From: Candidatus Chlorobium masyuteum
GTDB lineage: Bacteria; Bacteroidota; Chlorobiia; Chlorobiales; Chlorobiaceae
Direction: 5' to 3'
DNA: 64,000 bases
Assembly: GCF_011601315.1 (NCBI RefSeq)
Contig: NZ_JAAORA010000004.1
Coordinates: forward strand, 115,200-179,199
Position numbers and translations under genes: made by a program. Below are positions 49,036-59,322 of this stretch, piece after piece. The notes beneath the pieces were generated by a model. The model was not told where the DNA came from. It ran no database searches and saw nothing but the letters and a program-made list of their open reading frames with translations. How positions within the stretch are numbered: the first letter of the stretch is position 1; each line of letters starts with the position of its first letter.

Positions 49036-50115
49036 TCACCCTTCCCTTTTGCGCATGAGTTCAACAAGCTCCGTTGTTCTGGAAGCCTGTTTTTCAACCG
49101 CTGCAATCAGATGCTCCATGTCGCTTCGCCTCTCCCGCTCCGTTACCGTATCGAAGAGTATCGGCTTCTGGAACCCTTCGGAAAGTCTGAAAATCCGGAA
49201 GCAGCTTCTGATCAGCTGAAAATAGAGAAGCGGCAGCAGCAGCTCTGCAAGGAAAAAAGGCAACTCCTGATAGTAGAGGATAAAACCCTCCCAGTCACCG
49301 ATGAACAGGGCGCTCCAGCGAACAAAAAAGTAGAGATAGAGTACCGGATGAAAGCAGAGGAAAAGACGCATGATACGCGACTGCCGCTCAAGCGGAGGAT
49401 CGTGCTCGTATTTTGAGAGCAGCCAGGGAAAATGGCCAACGGTCATAGCGGCGCTCCGGTCATTAAGATAACGCGCCCCCTGAAGGGCCGAATCAATAAA
49501 GATCGCAACAAGACTCAGCAGCCCGGAAGAGAGAACCGTGGCAAGAAAGGCATAGGTCAGAGCATCAAACTTGAAGGAGCCCGAAAGATAGGGAAGGGTG
49601 ATTGATGTCGGTTTGATGACAATAAAGAGCAGCGCAATACCGGCAAGTACCAGTGAAAAGGTATGCAGCTTGCGGGCATGCTTGAGGCTCTCGATAACCG
49701 CTTCGACATTGGAACCCTGCATCGAATTTCCCGGAGGATCAATGCGCATGAGAGCTGCCGAATCGGTTTCGGGCGAATAAAAACCGTTGACGCCGATACT
49801 GCACCCCTTAAGCGCAGTGTAACGGGTGGCGGTATCAATGGTACTTTTACTGAGATTGGATCGAGAGAGATTCGCTCCGCTCAGGTCCGCACCCCTTAAG
49901 TCAGCTCCACTGAGATCAGCACCGGTTAGGTCAGCGTTCGTGAGCAGAGCATGCTGAAGCTTCGTGCAGCTCAGGTTAACCTCTCCGAGAGTTCTGCCCT
50001 GAAGAGCTGCGCCTTCAAGGTCCGGTGTAACTTCAGGATTTTCCTGTCGCCACCCGTTCCAGACATCTACGCCCTTTTCAAGAATAACCAGATGTTCCGG
50101 TTTTATCATAACCAC
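49036..50115 (-). CDS. Pentapeptide-repeat membrane protein
   Basis: 359 residues. Residues ~50-95 are a pentapeptide-repeat coil (NADLTGADLSGADLRGADLS and on). The C-terminal ~200 residues carry several hydrophobic segments (LVLAGIALLFIVIKP, FLATVLSSGLLSLVAIF, LYLYFFVRWSALFIG, ELLLPLLYFQLI) with charged loops. Probably an inner-membrane protein with a cytosolic repeat domain. Function unknown. It lies in the middle of a three-gene minus-strand run with gaps of only 5-6 bp. Confidence 0.78.
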   Translation of the reverse strand: MVMIKPEHLVILEKGVDVWNGWRQENPEVTPDLEGAALQGRTLGEVNLSCTKLQHALLTNADLTGADLSGADLRGADLSGANLSRSNLSKSTIDTATRYTALKGCSIGVNGFYSPETDSAALMRIDPPGNSMQGSNVEAVIESLKHARKLHTFSLVLAGIALLFIVIKPTSITLPYLSGSFKFDALTYAFLATVLSSGLLSLVAIFIDSALQGARYLNDRSAAMTVGHFPWLLSKYEHDPPLERQSRIMRLFLCFHPVLYLYFFVRWSALFIGDWEGFILYYQELPFFLAELLLPLLYFQLIRSCFRIFRLSEGFQKPILFDTVTERERRSDMEHLIAAVEKQASRTTELVELMRKREG

Positions 50116-50120
50116 TTCTA

Positions 50121-50867
50121 TTATTTCATGTTACCATTATCTGTTATCTCCCCGTCCGGCGTTTTACCAACATAGAGAAGAATCGCCCTGAAGAGTGACG
50201 CACTGTGAACAGCCTGCTCAAGAGCTTCCGATCTGGTCATATCCCTGTTTTCAATACGCATCCGGTTGCCAAGCTTGCGGGAAATTTCTGCAACACGGGC
50301 GATCTCGATGGCAAGGTCAGCTTCACCTGCAAGAGTTATATTGTAGATACTCCGCCTGATGAGACCGATACATTTCAGAGCCTCACCTTCGATAATGCCG
50401 TCGTTTTTCGAATGCCGTTCCCTGTTGAAAGCATCATAAGCACTATTATGCAGTGGCATGGAGAGGTCAGCAATGTAGTGGGCAGCAAATACAAGTGGAT
50501 AGTCTGCATATTTCCCTGTAGCCTTGAGTGCACGATAATCACGAACCGAGCCGATGATCGCTCCATAAAGATGGCCCTCCTGGTCATCTGGATCATTGAA
50601 GCGCTGAAGCTGATCCATCGCCATTATCTCATTAACCGGTACCGCCCCGTTGTTATTGAAATAGTGGTTTTTCTCCTCAATCTTTCTGAATGCCTCCCTC
50701 GACTTCACTACATCCGGAGCTGCTGCGCTGTACCAGCGATCAAATCCCGATGCACGGGCAATTGCCAGATGGGTTTTGTCATGCCATCCGTATACCGGCA
50801 GCGTGGTTAAAAAGAAAAGAAGGGCGGTTAAAACCGGCACAACACGTTGCATGATGTTATGGTGCAT
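50121..50867 (-). CDS. Secreted S1/P1-nuclease or phospholipase C-like protein
   Basis: 248 residues from the ATG at 50867, preceded by GAGTGAGG; a second ATG five codons on is possible. A signal peptide (VVPVLTALLFFLTTLPVYG) is followed directly by WHDKTHLAIA. With the Trp at the mature N-terminus and HYIADLSMPLHNSAYD later, this fits the zinc-dependent S1/P1 nuclease/phospholipase C fold, whose first ligand is that Trp. Substrate unknown. First gene of the run with the pentapeptide and KAS III-like genes. Confidence 0.62.
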   Translation of the reverse strand: MHHNIMQRVVPVLTALLFFLTTLPVYGWHDKTHLAIARASGFDRWYSAAAPDVVKSREAFRKIEEKNHYFNNNGAVPVNEIMAMDQLQRFNDPDDQEGHLYGAIIGSVRDYRALKATGKYADYPLVFAAHYIADLSMPLHNSAYDAFNRERHSKNDGIIEGEALKCIGLIRRSIYNITLAGEADLAIEIARVAEISRKLGNRMRIENRDMTRSEALEQAVHSASLFRAILLYVGKTPDGEITDNGNMK

Positions 50868-51007
50868 ACCGGCCTCACTCTCTTGTTGAGGGGTGCCTGC
50901 AAAGGTGGCTCCCGTCAGTTGATGGATACACAACAAGGTACGCACATTCGTCTCAATGCAAAAACCATTCGACCCTCAAAAAGCGGGCTCAGGAAAGCCG
51001 AAAGCCA

Positions 51008-51979
51008 TCAAGCCGACATGTCGAGCATGCGTCGGATAGGCTTCAGGGCAGCACGCTGAAGCCCTTCGGGCACGGTAATTTCAGGTGACCGGTTCAGCAT
51101 GCAGTGATAGAGCTTCTGAAGGGTATTCTGCTTCATCTGTGTACAGAGGCTGTGGGGATTATTGCTATCCTTGGGGGCCGGAATAAAAACTTTCCCCGGA
51201 GAACGCTCATGCATCTCATAGAGAATTCCCGGTTCGGTCGCAACAATAAAGCTTTGAGCTGAACTTGACTCCGTATACTGCAGAAGAGCCTGTGTGGAAC
51301 CGATAAAGGAGGCATGGCTCAGCACCTCTTCGCGGCATTCGGGATGGGCAATCAACTCCGCATCCGGATGCTCCCGGCATGCCTGGAGAATATAGGGCTC
51401 GGTAAAGGCATCGTGCACATAACAGCAACCCTGCCAGAGAAACATCTCCCTGTGGAGTTTGCGTGCCAGATAGCCTCCGAGATTTTTGTCAGGTGCAAAA
51501 ATGATCGACTGCTCTTCGGGAATCTGACGAATAATCTGCTCGGCATTGGAAGAGGTACAGGTAATATCCGACAGCGCCTTGATTTCGGCGGTCGAATTGA
51601 TATAGGTGATAACCAGGGCCTCCGGGTGCGACTCCTTGAACTTCCTGAACTCAACGGGCGGGCAACTGTCTGCCAGAGGGCACCCTGCATGGGAGTCAGG
51701 CATCAGAACCAGTTTTCCGGGATTAAGCAGCTTGGCTGTTTCCGCCATAAAATAGACCCCGGCAAAAACAATCACATCCGCACTGTTTTTTTCAGCCGCC
51801 CGGGCCAGAGCGAGGCTGTCGCCAACAATATCTGCGACCTGCTGCACCTCGGGAACCGTATAGTAGTGTGCAAGAATCAGGGCATTCATCTCTTTTTTCA
51901 GCACACTGATCCGCTGAAAAAGCTCTTCATGCAAAAGGGTGCCGTCAACGGCTCCGGCGGAAACAAAATCTCTGGTCAT
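51008..51979 (-). CDS. nadA: Quinolinate synthase A
   Basis: 323 residues. A [4Fe-4S] enzyme that condenses iminoaspartate with dihydroxyacetone phosphate to quinolinate. Seen: LILAHYYTVPEVQQVAD, MPDSHAGCPLADSCP, CTSSNAEQII, AHPECREEVL and the C-terminal SLCTQMKQNTLQKLYHCM. Partner NadB lies 9 kb away in this window. Confidence 0.95.
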   Translation of the reverse strand: MTRDFVSAGAVDGTLLHEELFQRISVLKKEMNALILAHYYTVPEVQQVADIVGDSLALARAAEKNSADVIVFAGVYFMAETAKLLNPGKLVLMPDSHAGCPLADSCPPVEFRKFKESHPEALVITYINSTAEIKALSDITCTSSNAEQIIRQIPEEQSIIFAPDKNLGGYLARKLHREMFLWQGCCYVHDAFTEPYILQACREHPDAELIAHPECREEVLSHASFIGSTQALLQYTESSSAQSFIVATEPGILYEMHERSPGKVFIPAPKDSNNPHSLCTQMKQNTLQKLYHCMLNRSPEITVPEGLQRAALKPIRRMLDMSA

Positions 51980-52098
51980 AATATGATATACAATCGGTTG
52001 CGAGCCTCGAGGTACGGTATTGAGGAAGCAGAAAAAAACTGATGGGTAAAATTATTACATGTTGCAGAAATCCGGCACTGCATCAGGAAATTTCCGGA

Positions 52099-52488
52099 TC
52101 ATTTGAGATAGTAGTCAAGATCGTCATCTTCCCTGATCAGAAGCAGAATGGCCGAATTGGGTACGATAATGTATCGTTCCTCTTCATACTCAATCTCATA
52201 GGAGCTGTTCTGGATAAAAATAGCCAGATCACCGACTTTTGCCTGAAGCGGAATATACTGCGCCGCCGTTACCCTCTCTTTCCATGGTTCGTCAGACTCC
52301 GGAGGGGGACCTATCGGATAGCCCGGCCCTGTTTTTATAACATAGCCGCTCTGGATTTTCTCTTTTTCCTGGACTCCGGGAGGAAGATAGATACCTGACT
52401 TGGTTCTGTCATCAAGAGATTTTGGTTTGATTAATACTCTATCGCCGACAACAACAAATTTATCTGTTATATTCACATTTTGAGTCAT
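52099..52488 (-). CDS. GroES-like co-chaperone family protein
   Basis: 129 residues, longer than classical GroES (~95). DRVLIKPKSLDDRTKSGIYL is the GroES N-terminal strand and GDLAIFIQ, YIIVPNSAILLLI the C-terminal part. The mobile-loop area is replaced by SGYVIKTGPGYPIGPPPESD. There is no groEL beside it. Probably a chaperonin-10-fold protein with an altered role, not the main GroES. Confidence 0.8.
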   Translation of the reverse strand: MTQNVNITDKFVVVGDRVLIKPKSLDDRTKSGIYLPPGVQEKEKIQSGYVIKTGPGYPIGPPPESDEPWKERVTAAQYIPLQAKVGDLAIFIQNSSYEIEYEEERYIIVPNSAILLLIREDDDLDYYLK

Positions 52489-52764
52489 ATGTTTCTCTTG
52501 ACCTGTTTACCGCAGCTCTATGCGGTGGATGAGGAAAATGTAATAAAAAATAAGTGTCAGGCAAATCCTGAGCCTTTGGTTCCATAGTTTGATAAAGAGG
52601 CATTAAAAAAACCGGATGCAAAGCTGCCGGAATCCCGATTAAAAGGTCAAATCGGACCACCTGAAGAAAACCGTAACCGTATCCATGAGGCCAGGTGCTG
52701 CCAAACCTCTGCGCTCATAATCTCAACACAGCAGCTCTCCATATATATAACCGGAAACTCGAAC
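52489..52764. other. Divergent intergenic region between GroES-like gene and mreC
   Basis: 276 bp, promoters for both sides expected. No gene or RNA motif seen. Confidence 0.4.
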
Positions 52765-53607
52765 GTGCGGAAGTTTTTCAATGTATTTAGCCGGCACAAT
52801 ACCTGGCTGCTCTTTGCAGTCTATTGTGCTATCTCGATTTTTTTCATAAAGCTCCAGAATGATGATACTATTACCAGAGTACGGACCGGGGGCATTGAGT
52901 TCAGCGCTTTCATAACCGACAAACTTTTAAGCTATAGCTACCTGCTGAACCTGAAGCAGGAAAATGACCGGTTGATGCAGGTAAACACCGATCTTCTTGC
53001 AAGAGTGATCAACCTTGATGCGGCAGTAACGGATGAGAGAAACAGCCGGAAAATTACGGCAGACAGCACGCTCGATGCGTCCAGCTTCATCATGGCACGG
53101 GTTGTAAGCCGAAGGTTCAGCGATCGGGAGAACATGCTCCTGATTGATGCCGGATGGAAAAAAGGGATCAGAAAGGATATGACGGTTCTGACTCCCCAGG
53201 GACTTGTTGGAAGAGTAACAACCGTCTCGGAGAATTATGCAAAGGTTATGCCAGTTATCCACACGGATTTCAAGGTCTGTGTTGTTTCCGATAAAAGCAG
53301 CAGCAGCGGCGTACTCTCCTGGAGTGGCGGCCGGGAGTTCATCGCCCAGATGGAGCATGTCCCGATCAGCAGCAGCCTCAAGGTAAATGAGGAGATTGTC
53401 ACCTCTGACTTCAGTACTTTTTCGGCCAGAGGAATTCCAGTCGGACGGGTAGTGCGTATCACTCCCGATAAACTCTTCTACACCGTAGATGTCCGGCTTG
53501 CCGTTGATTTTTCATCCCTGAGTCAGGTTCTTGTTGCTCCGCTTAAAATCGAGCCGGAAAAAACCATCATGACCAGCGACAATACAACAGAAGAGCCTCT
53601 CCCTTAA
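52765..53607 (+). CDS. mreC: Rod shape-determining protein MreC
   Basis: 280 residues, GTG start. A cytoplasmic start and one membrane helix (LLFAVYCAISIFFIKL), a coiled coil (residues ~65-95) and the periplasmic beta-barrel domain (ARVVSRRFSDRENMLLIDAG, KKGIRKDMTVLTPQGLVGRV). It links cytoplasmic MreB with the wall-synthesis enzymes. First of the mreC-mreD-mrdA unit; mreB is not in the window. Confidence 0.92.
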   Translation: MRKFFNVFSRHNTWLLFAVYCAISIFFIKLQNDDTITRVRTGGIEFSAFITDKLLSYSYLLNLKQENDRLMQVNTDLLARVINLDAAVTDERNSRKITADSTLDASSFIMARVVSRRFSDRENMLLIDAGWKKGIRKDMTVLTPQGLVGRVTTVSENYAKVMPVIHTDFKVCVVSDKSSSSGVLSWSGGREFIAQMEHVPISSSLKVNEEIVTSDFSTFSARGIPVGRVVRITPDKLFYTVDVRLAVDFSSLSQVLVAPLKIEPEKTIMTSDNTTEEPLP

Positions 53608-53618
53608 TTTTCAAGACC

Positions 53619-54119
53619 TTGATTGTTGTGGCAACAAAAATCCCTTTCTATATCGTTGTACTCTGCATTGTTACACTGCTGCAGGTGTTCGGCCTCTCCC
53701 ATCTTACTGTTTTTGACGTATCGCCCGATGCCATTTCGCTCTTTCTTGCATTTGTTTCTGTAACTGTCGGCCAGAGAGCGGGTACCAGTTTCGGGTTTGC
53801 TGCGGGAATTATAACCGGACTTTTGTCAGGAAACATGGGCCTCTCTATGCTTGCAAGAACGGTAGAGGGTTTTATTGCCGGATATTTCAATATTCCTGAA
53901 AACAGTCATGCTACATCAAAACAGAAAACCAAACGCTTGTATTGGGCTGTCATGACGGCAACATTCTTCGCCAATGCGATTTTTGCGGCCGGTTACAACC
54001 CTCTCGGTCTTTCGCCCCTTTACCGTATTCTGGTTCTCGGCTTGCTTGAATCACTCCTCACCCTCATTCTTGCCTTTGTGGCACACTGGCTGTTAATGAG
54101 AAAAACCTTTTCAGACTGA
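53619..54119 (+). CDS. mreD: Rod shape-determining protein MreD
   Basis: 166 residues with five to six membrane helices. Position between mreC and the PBP2 gene and the pattern DVSPDAISLFLAFVSVTVGQ, FGFAAGIITGLLSG support MreD. TTG at 53619 or GTG at 53628 may be the start. It overlaps mrdA by one base. Confidence 0.86.
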   Translation: MIVVATKIPFYIVVLCIVTLLQVFGLSHLTVFDVSPDAISLFLAFVSVTVGQRAGTSFGFAAGIITGLLSGNMGLSMLARTVEGFIAGYFNIPENSHATSKQKTKRLYWAVMTATFFANAIFAAGYNPLGLSPLYRILVLGLLESLLTLILAFVAHWLLMRKTFSD

Positions 54120-56032
54120 TGGATAAAATTCAGCGAAGCACTACTCTCGTATCACTGTTTGTCGTAGCTGTATTCTCCGTTCTTTTCGCACGGCTTTTCT
54201 ACCTCCAGGTACTTAACTATCAGCAGCTCGGCTCAATTTCGACAACAAACAGTATCCGAAGGGTCTGGGTTCAGCCGCCAAGAGGACGCATGATTGACAA
54301 AAAGGGGGTCGTCCTTGTCGATAATCAGCCGCTCTACACCGTCAAGGTCATTCCTTCTGAATTCAAAAAAGAGCGCACCGGCTACCTTGCATGGCTCTTG
54401 AAAATAGAGAAAGCCGAGCTGGCTGATAAAATCAGCAAGGGATATGAGTTCAACCGTTTTTCGGCTGTAACAGTCAGCCGTAACCTTGACGGTGTTGACG
54501 TAGCGCGACTGAGTGAAAACCTCTGGCAGCTGCCCGGAGTGCTGATTGAAACCGACAATAAAAGAAAGTACTCCGACTCTCTGAACGGTTCCCATCTTTT
54601 CGGCTATCTGCGTGCCATCTCCAAAGCAAAACTTGAGGAGTTCGCTGAGCAGGGATACACCCCGGATGACAAAATCGGATTCAGCGGACTGGAAAAATAT
54701 TATGAAGAACGTCTGAGGGGTCAGAAGGGTGCCCGGTTTGAAATGATCACTCCACTCGGGAAATTTGCCGGTAAATACAACTACGGCAACAGCGACATAG
54801 CCGCTGTCAGGGGTGATGACCTCTATCTCTCAATCGATGGCGGCCTTCAACAGCTTGCCGAACAACTGCTGAGAAAAACCGGAAGATCCGGTGCGGTTGT
54901 CGCCATAGACCCCTCTACAGGAGGAATTCTTGCTCTTGCCAGTGCTCCGGACTACAGCCTGAATATTTTCAATGGCTCGACCGACAGCAAGGGGTGGAGC
55001 GATATCTTAACCTCTCCCCAAAAACCGCTCTTTAACCGGACAGTTCAGGCCGTCTATCCTCCCGGCTCCATCTACAAGATGATTCTGGCCATGGCTGCGC
55101 TTGAAGAGAAGAGAATGGATCCGGCTACAAAAATACTCGACAGCGGTGTCTTCATCTATGGGGGGAGACGCTTTCTCAGCAATGAAGGGAAGGGGCACGG
55201 TGTGGTAGATATGCGGGAAGCCATAACCGTCTCCTCCAATGTCTATTTTTACAACCTGATTTTCAAGGTCGGGCTGGATAACTGGACAAAATATGGCAGT
55301 ATGTTCGGTTTCGGCACGAAAACGGGCATTGACCTTCCGGGCGAACGGGCAGGACTTCTGCCGTCAATCGAATATTATAACAACCGCTACGGAAAAAATC
55401 GCTGGACAAAAGGGTATTTGGTCAGTCTTGCCATCGGCCAGGGTGAGCTCGGTACAACCCCGGTACAGCTTGCAGCCTATGCGGCAGCACTTGCCAACAA
55501 CGGAACGCTCTTTCAGCCCCATATTGTAAACGGATACCGTGATACGGCAACCGGCAGGTATATCCCCTTCACCTTCGCTAAACAGCAGTTGCCGGTAACG
55601 GCTGAAACCTACGGCATTATCAGGGACGGCATGAAGGGGGTCGTGCTTCGCGGAACCGGAACGCTGGCGAAAGTCCCCGGCGTGGAGATTGCCGGAAAAA
55701 CCGGTACCGCACAGAACCCCCACGGACAGGATCATGCATGGTTTATCGCCTATGCACCGGTCGATAATCCAAAAATCGCCATGGCGGTTCTGGTTGAAAA
55801 TGCAGGTTTCGGCGGCACCATTTCCGCCCCGATTGCCCGTGAACTGATAAAATATTATATCAAGGGCGAAAAGCCTCCGGTGTCTGCACTCCCCGGATCG
55901 CCCAAAGCAGAGACGGACAGCACCAGCGAAACCCTGCCGGATGTTCCGTCCGACAATACGGTAACGAATGAAACCCCTCCGCCAGCAGCGGAGAGCAGTA
56001 AAAAAAACAGTGACGTTGTACCAGCAGAATGA
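54119..56032 (+). CDS. mrdA: Penicillin-binding protein 2 (peptidoglycan transpeptidase)
   Basis: 637 residues. One N-terminal membrane helix (VVAVFSVLFARLFYLQVL), the pedestal domain (RGRMIDKKGVVLVDNQPLYT), and a transpeptidase domain with SIYK (Ser317), SSN in VSSNVYFYNL and KTGTAQNPHG. The C-terminal ~50 residues are Pro/Ser/Thr-rich and disordered. It elongates the side wall together with MreCD. Its stop overlaps the next start (ATGA). Confidence 0.95.
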   Translation: MDKIQRSTTLVSLFVVAVFSVLFARLFYLQVLNYQQLGSISTTNSIRRVWVQPPRGRMIDKKGVVLVDNQPLYTVKVIPSEFKKERTGYLAWLLKIEKAELADKISKGYEFNRFSAVTVSRNLDGVDVARLSENLWQLPGVLIETDNKRKYSDSLNGSHLFGYLRAISKAKLEEFAEQGYTPDDKIGFSGLEKYYEERLRGQKGARFEMITPLGKFAGKYNYGNSDIAAVRGDDLYLSIDGGLQQLAEQLLRKTGRSGAVVAIDPSTGGILALASAPDYSLNIFNGSTDSKGWSDILTSPQKPLFNRTVQAVYPPGSIYKMILAMAALEEKRMDPATKILDSGVFIYGGRRFLSNEGKGHGVVDMREAITVSSNVYFYNLIFKVGLDNWTKYGSMFGFGTKTGIDLPGERAGLLPSIEYYNNRYGKNRWTKGYLVSLAIGQGELGTTPVQLAAYAAALANNGTLFQPHIVNGYRDTATGRYIPFTFAKQQLPVTAETYGIIRDGMKGVVLRGTGTLAKVPGVEIAGKTGTAQNPHGQDHAWFIAYAPVDNPKIAMAVLVENAGFGGTISAPIARELIKYYIKGEKPPVSALPGSPKAETDSTSETLPDVPSDNTVTNETPPPAAESSKKNSDVVPAE

Positions 56033-57516
56033 TCTACAAGCATGACCAGGCATCCATACAGGGCTTTCTTGAGGATACAAGCAACCTGAAAACCGGCCAT
56101 ACTCCGGGAGTTTTTTTCCCGGAAACAGTCGATGAACTTGCCGGCCTGCTGAAAAGGGATGGTGCAGAACCTCGCCGCTTTACCATTGCCGGAAACGGAA
56201 CCGGAACAACCGGCGGCAGAATCCCGATGGGAGATTACGTCATCTCCATGCAGAAACTCGACCGGATCGATGAGCCTGAAGTACTCTCCGAAAGGCATGC
56301 AATCATGACCGTGCAGGCAGGTGCGCTGCTTGAAAATATCCAGATAAAAGCTGAACAGAGCGGATGGTTTTATCCGCCGGACCCTACCGAAAAACTCTGT
56401 TTTATCGGAAGCACCATAGCCAATAACTCTTCAGGAGCAAGAAGCTTCAAATACGGGCCGACCCGTGAGCATATTGCAAGGATTCTCATCATACTGCCAG
56501 GGGGTGACCGGCTCGATCTTTCCCGCGGCAGCTGCAAGGCGGACAAACAGGGCACCTTCCATTTCACTCTGCCGCACTCGGGATCAGTCACACTGCAAAG
56601 GCCGGACTACCGCATGCCGGCAACGTCAAAGCACAATGCAGGATACTTTTCAAAGGAGGGCATGGATCTCATCGATCTCTTCATCGGTTCGGAAGGAACT
56701 CTCGGAGTCATCGCTGAAGCCGATCTCATGCTCATTCCCCGACCGGCTTCCCTTATCTCATCACTGATCCATTTCGGCACAATTGACGATCTCTTCGGGT
56801 TCGTCAAACTCCTCAAAGAGCCGGAAAACGGTATTTCACCGAGAGCTATTGAATTTTTCGACAAAAACTCCCTTGGCTTGCTCGCCCAAAAATATCCCGA
56901 TCTGCCCCAGGAGAGCGAAGGGGCAATTTTCATCGAACTGGAAACAACTCCGGAAAGCGATGAAGCGGCTCTTGACACCCTCTTTTGTCTCATGGAATCA
57001 TGCAATGCCTTGACCGACAACTCATGGATAGCGCTTGACCGTGAAGAACAGTCCAGAGTGCGGGAGTTTCGCCACACCCTCCCGCTCCTTGTCAATGATT
57101 GGCTGAGCCGGCAGAAGGAGAGCAAAATCAGCACCGACATGGCCGTGCCCGGCGATCGGTTCCGTGAACTGTTTGATTTTTACCGGAACTCTTGCGAACA
57201 GGAGGGCTTTGTCTATATTCTTTTCGGCCACATAGGCAACGAACACCTGCACCTGAACATCCTGCCGAGAAACAGGGAGGAGTTTCTGCTGGCCAAGGCG
57301 CTCTACCGGAAACTTGTTGAAAAGGCACTTGCTCTTGGCGGAACACTCTCGGCCGAACACGGCATCGGCAAGCTCAAGGCAGAGTATCTTGTCGGGCTCT
57401 ATCAGGAGAGGGGAATAAGGGAGATGGTGCGGATAAAAAAGAGCCTGGATCCCGACCTGATCCTCAACATCGGCAATATTATTCCGGCAGCCTGTTTGGA
57501 AACAGAAAACCATTGA
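56029..57516 (+). CDS. FAD-linked oxidase (GlcD/D-lactate dehydrogenase type)
   Basis: 495 residues. FAD-binding PCMH domain ([33 protein letters not shown], the HNAGY stretch, [18 protein letters not shown]) and the C-terminal FAD-oxidase domain ([26 protein letters not shown]-like [14 protein letters not shown]). Oxidises a 2-hydroxyacid such as D-lactate or glycolate; the exact substrate cannot be told. Overlaps mrdA by 4 bp. Confidence 0.88.
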   Translation: MIYKHDQASIQGFLEDTSNLKTGHTPGVFFPETVDELAGLLKRDGAEPRRFTIAGNGTGTTGGRIPMGDYVISMQKLDRIDEPEVLSERHAIMTVQAGALLENIQIKAEQSGWFYPPDPTEKLCFIGSTIANNSSGARSFKYGPTREHIARILIILPGGDRLDLSRGSCKADKQGTFHFTLPHSGSVTLQRPDYRMPATSKHNAGYFSKEGMDLIDLFIGSEGTLGVIAEADLMLIPRPASLISSLIHFGTIDDLFGFVKLLKEPENGISPRAIEFFDKNSLGLLAQKYPDLPQESEGAIFIELETTPESDEAALDTLFCLMESCNALTDNSWIALDREEQSRVREFRHTLPLLVNDWLSRQKESKISTDMAVPGDRFRELFDFYRNSCEQEGFVYILFGHIGNEHLHLNILPRNREEFLLAKALYRKLVEKALALGGTLSAEHGIGKLKAEYLVGLYQERGIREMVRIKKSLDPDLILNIGNIIPAACLETENH

Positions 57517-57529
57517 ACTCCCGCACACG

Positions 57530-58003
57530 GTGTCGAAAAAACAGACCACACAACACTACGTACAGGCCATTCAGAACAGAAAGGCCCGGTATGAATTTGA
57601 AATTCTTGATACCTTCGTCACCGGTATCCAGCTCTTCGGCAGCGAGGTCAAATCGGTGCGTCTCGGCAAGGCCAGCCTGAACGACAGCTTTGCCATCATC
57701 CTTCGCAATGAGGTGTGGCTTGAAAACATGCAGATCACCCCGTATGAGCACAACCATCTGGAGATGCTCGAACCGAAACGGAGCCGGAAACTGCTTCTGC
57801 ACAAGGCTGAAATTCTTAAAATACAGGCGAAAATAACGGAAAAAGGGCTCACACTGGTGCCCTTAAAAGCGTTTTTCAGCTCAAAAGGGTTGTTAAAATT
57901 AGAGATTGCCATCGCCAAAGGGAAAAAGCTCTACGACAAACGCGAAACCATCAAGGCGCGGGAGAACCAGCGGCAGATGGAGCAGGTACGAAAACAATAT
58001 TAA
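57530..58003 (+). CDS. smpB: SsrA-binding protein SmpB
   Basis: 157 residues, GTG start. [39 protein letters not shown] and the basic C-terminal tail ([17 protein letters not shown]) are diagnostic. It delivers tmRNA to stalled ribosomes. The ssrA gene is not visible nearby. Confidence 0.97.
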   Translation: MSKKQTTQHYVQAIQNRKARYEFEILDTFVTGIQLFGSEVKSVRLGKASLNDSFAIILRNEVWLENMQITPYEHNHLEMLEPKRSRKLLLHKAEILKIQAKITEKGLTLVPLKAFFSSKGLLKLEIAIAKGKKLYDKRETIKARENQRQMEQVRKQY

Positions 58004-58021
58004 ACACCAAAAACTCAATCC

Positions 58022-59242
58022 ATGCGTTTTCCAACCGTAAAGGAACAGCTTGATATCATTACCGCCAATGTTGTGGAACTCATCAGCGTTGGAGAGCTTG
58101 AACAGAAGCTTCTGCACAGCCTGAAAACCGGCGTGCCGCTCAAAGTGAAGCTTGGTGCTGACCCGTCAAGACCGGATCTGCATCTCGGCCACTCGGTCGT
58201 ACTGCGAAAACTCAGGGAGTTTCAGGATCTCGGCCATGAAGCAATCCTCATCATCGGCGACTTTACCGCCATGATCGGCGACCCGTCAGGGAAAAGCAAA
58301 ACACGACCCCAGCTCTCTGCAAAAGAGGCAAGAGAGAACGGTGAGAGCTATTTCGAACAGGCATCAAAAATCCTCGACCCCGACAAAACAACCATCTGCT
58401 ATAACTCCGACTGGCTCGGTGCAATGAAATTTGCCGACATCATCCGTCTTTCAAGCCACTACACCGTAGCCAGAATGCTTGAACGCGATGACTTTGAACG
58501 GCGCTACCGCTCAAATGAACCCATCTCGATTCATGAATTTCTCTACCCTCTGGCACAGGGGATGGACTCGGTACATCTGAAAAACGATATTGAGCTCGGC
58601 GGCACCGACCAGAAATTCAACCTGCTTGTCGGCAGGGATCTGCAGCGGGAGTACGGCATCCCGCCGCAGGTCTGCATTACCATGGAGCTGCTTGTGGGCA
58701 GTGACGGAAAGGAGAAGATGTCGAAATCACTCGGCAATGCCATCTGTTTCAATGACCCGCCATCGGAGATGTACGGCAAGGTACTCTCGATTCCCGACCC
58801 GCTGATCGAGACCTGGTGCCGGCTTCTGGTACCGCAAACTGAGCGTGCAGCCACATCATCTATTCTTGAACAGCGGGAAACGGACCCGAGAAGTGCCAAA
58901 AGGGCTCTTGCAAGAGCGATCGTAGCCTCCTACTACTCACGCTCAGCCGCTGCAGATGCCGAAACACACTTCGATCAGCTTTTTGTGCATAAAAAAGCAC
59001 CTGATCACATTGAACTCTTTCTGTTTGAAGAACAATCACTGCCGCTGATCGACCTGCTGGTCACCCTTGGTGCCGCACCCTCAAAAAGCGAAGCCCGCAG
59101 GATGATACAGCAGAACTCCGTTCTGGTCGATGACCGGAAAATTTCGGAAATCCATGAGAAGATTGATCTCGACAGCGAACCGAAAATCATCAAGGCCGGA
59201 AAAAGAAGGTTTTTTAAAGTCGCCGCAAAAAAAACATTTTGA
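58022..59242 (+). CDS. tyrS: Tyrosyl-tRNA synthetase
   Basis: 406 residues, class I, TyrRS of the longer TyrZ-like type. HLGH in [44 protein letters not shown] in [11 protein letters not shown], and a C-terminal S4 domain ([20 protein letters not shown]). Starts 18 bp after smpB. Confidence 0.96.
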   Translation: MRFPTVKEQLDIITANVVELISVGELEQKLLHSLKTGVPLKVKLGADPSRPDLHLGHSVVLRKLREFQDLGHEAILIIGDFTAMIGDPSGKSKTRPQLSAKEARENGESYFEQASKILDPDKTTICYNSDWLGAMKFADIIRLSSHYTVARMLERDDFERRYRSNEPISIHEFLYPLAQGMDSVHLKNDIELGGTDQKFNLLVGRDLQREYGIPPQVCITMELLVGSDGKEKMSKSLGNAICFNDPPSEMYGKVLSIPDPLIETWCRLLVPQTERAATSSILEQRETDPRSAKRALARAIVASYYSRSAAADAETHFDQLFVHKKAPDHIELFLFEEQSLPLIDLLVTLGAAPSKSEARRMIQQNSVLVDDRKISEIHEKIDLDSEPKIIKAGKRRFFKVAAKKTF

Positions 59243-59322
59243 ATGCCACTGCTTTTTCCTATAATTGCTCAATTTCGATAGTGTAGACTGTTTGTACAAT
59301 AAATTTATCCGGAGGCACGGCA

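Noticed and set aside
57516-58022. Looked for ssrA (tmRNA) next to smpB
   Set aside because: The gaps around smpB are too small (13 and 18 bp).
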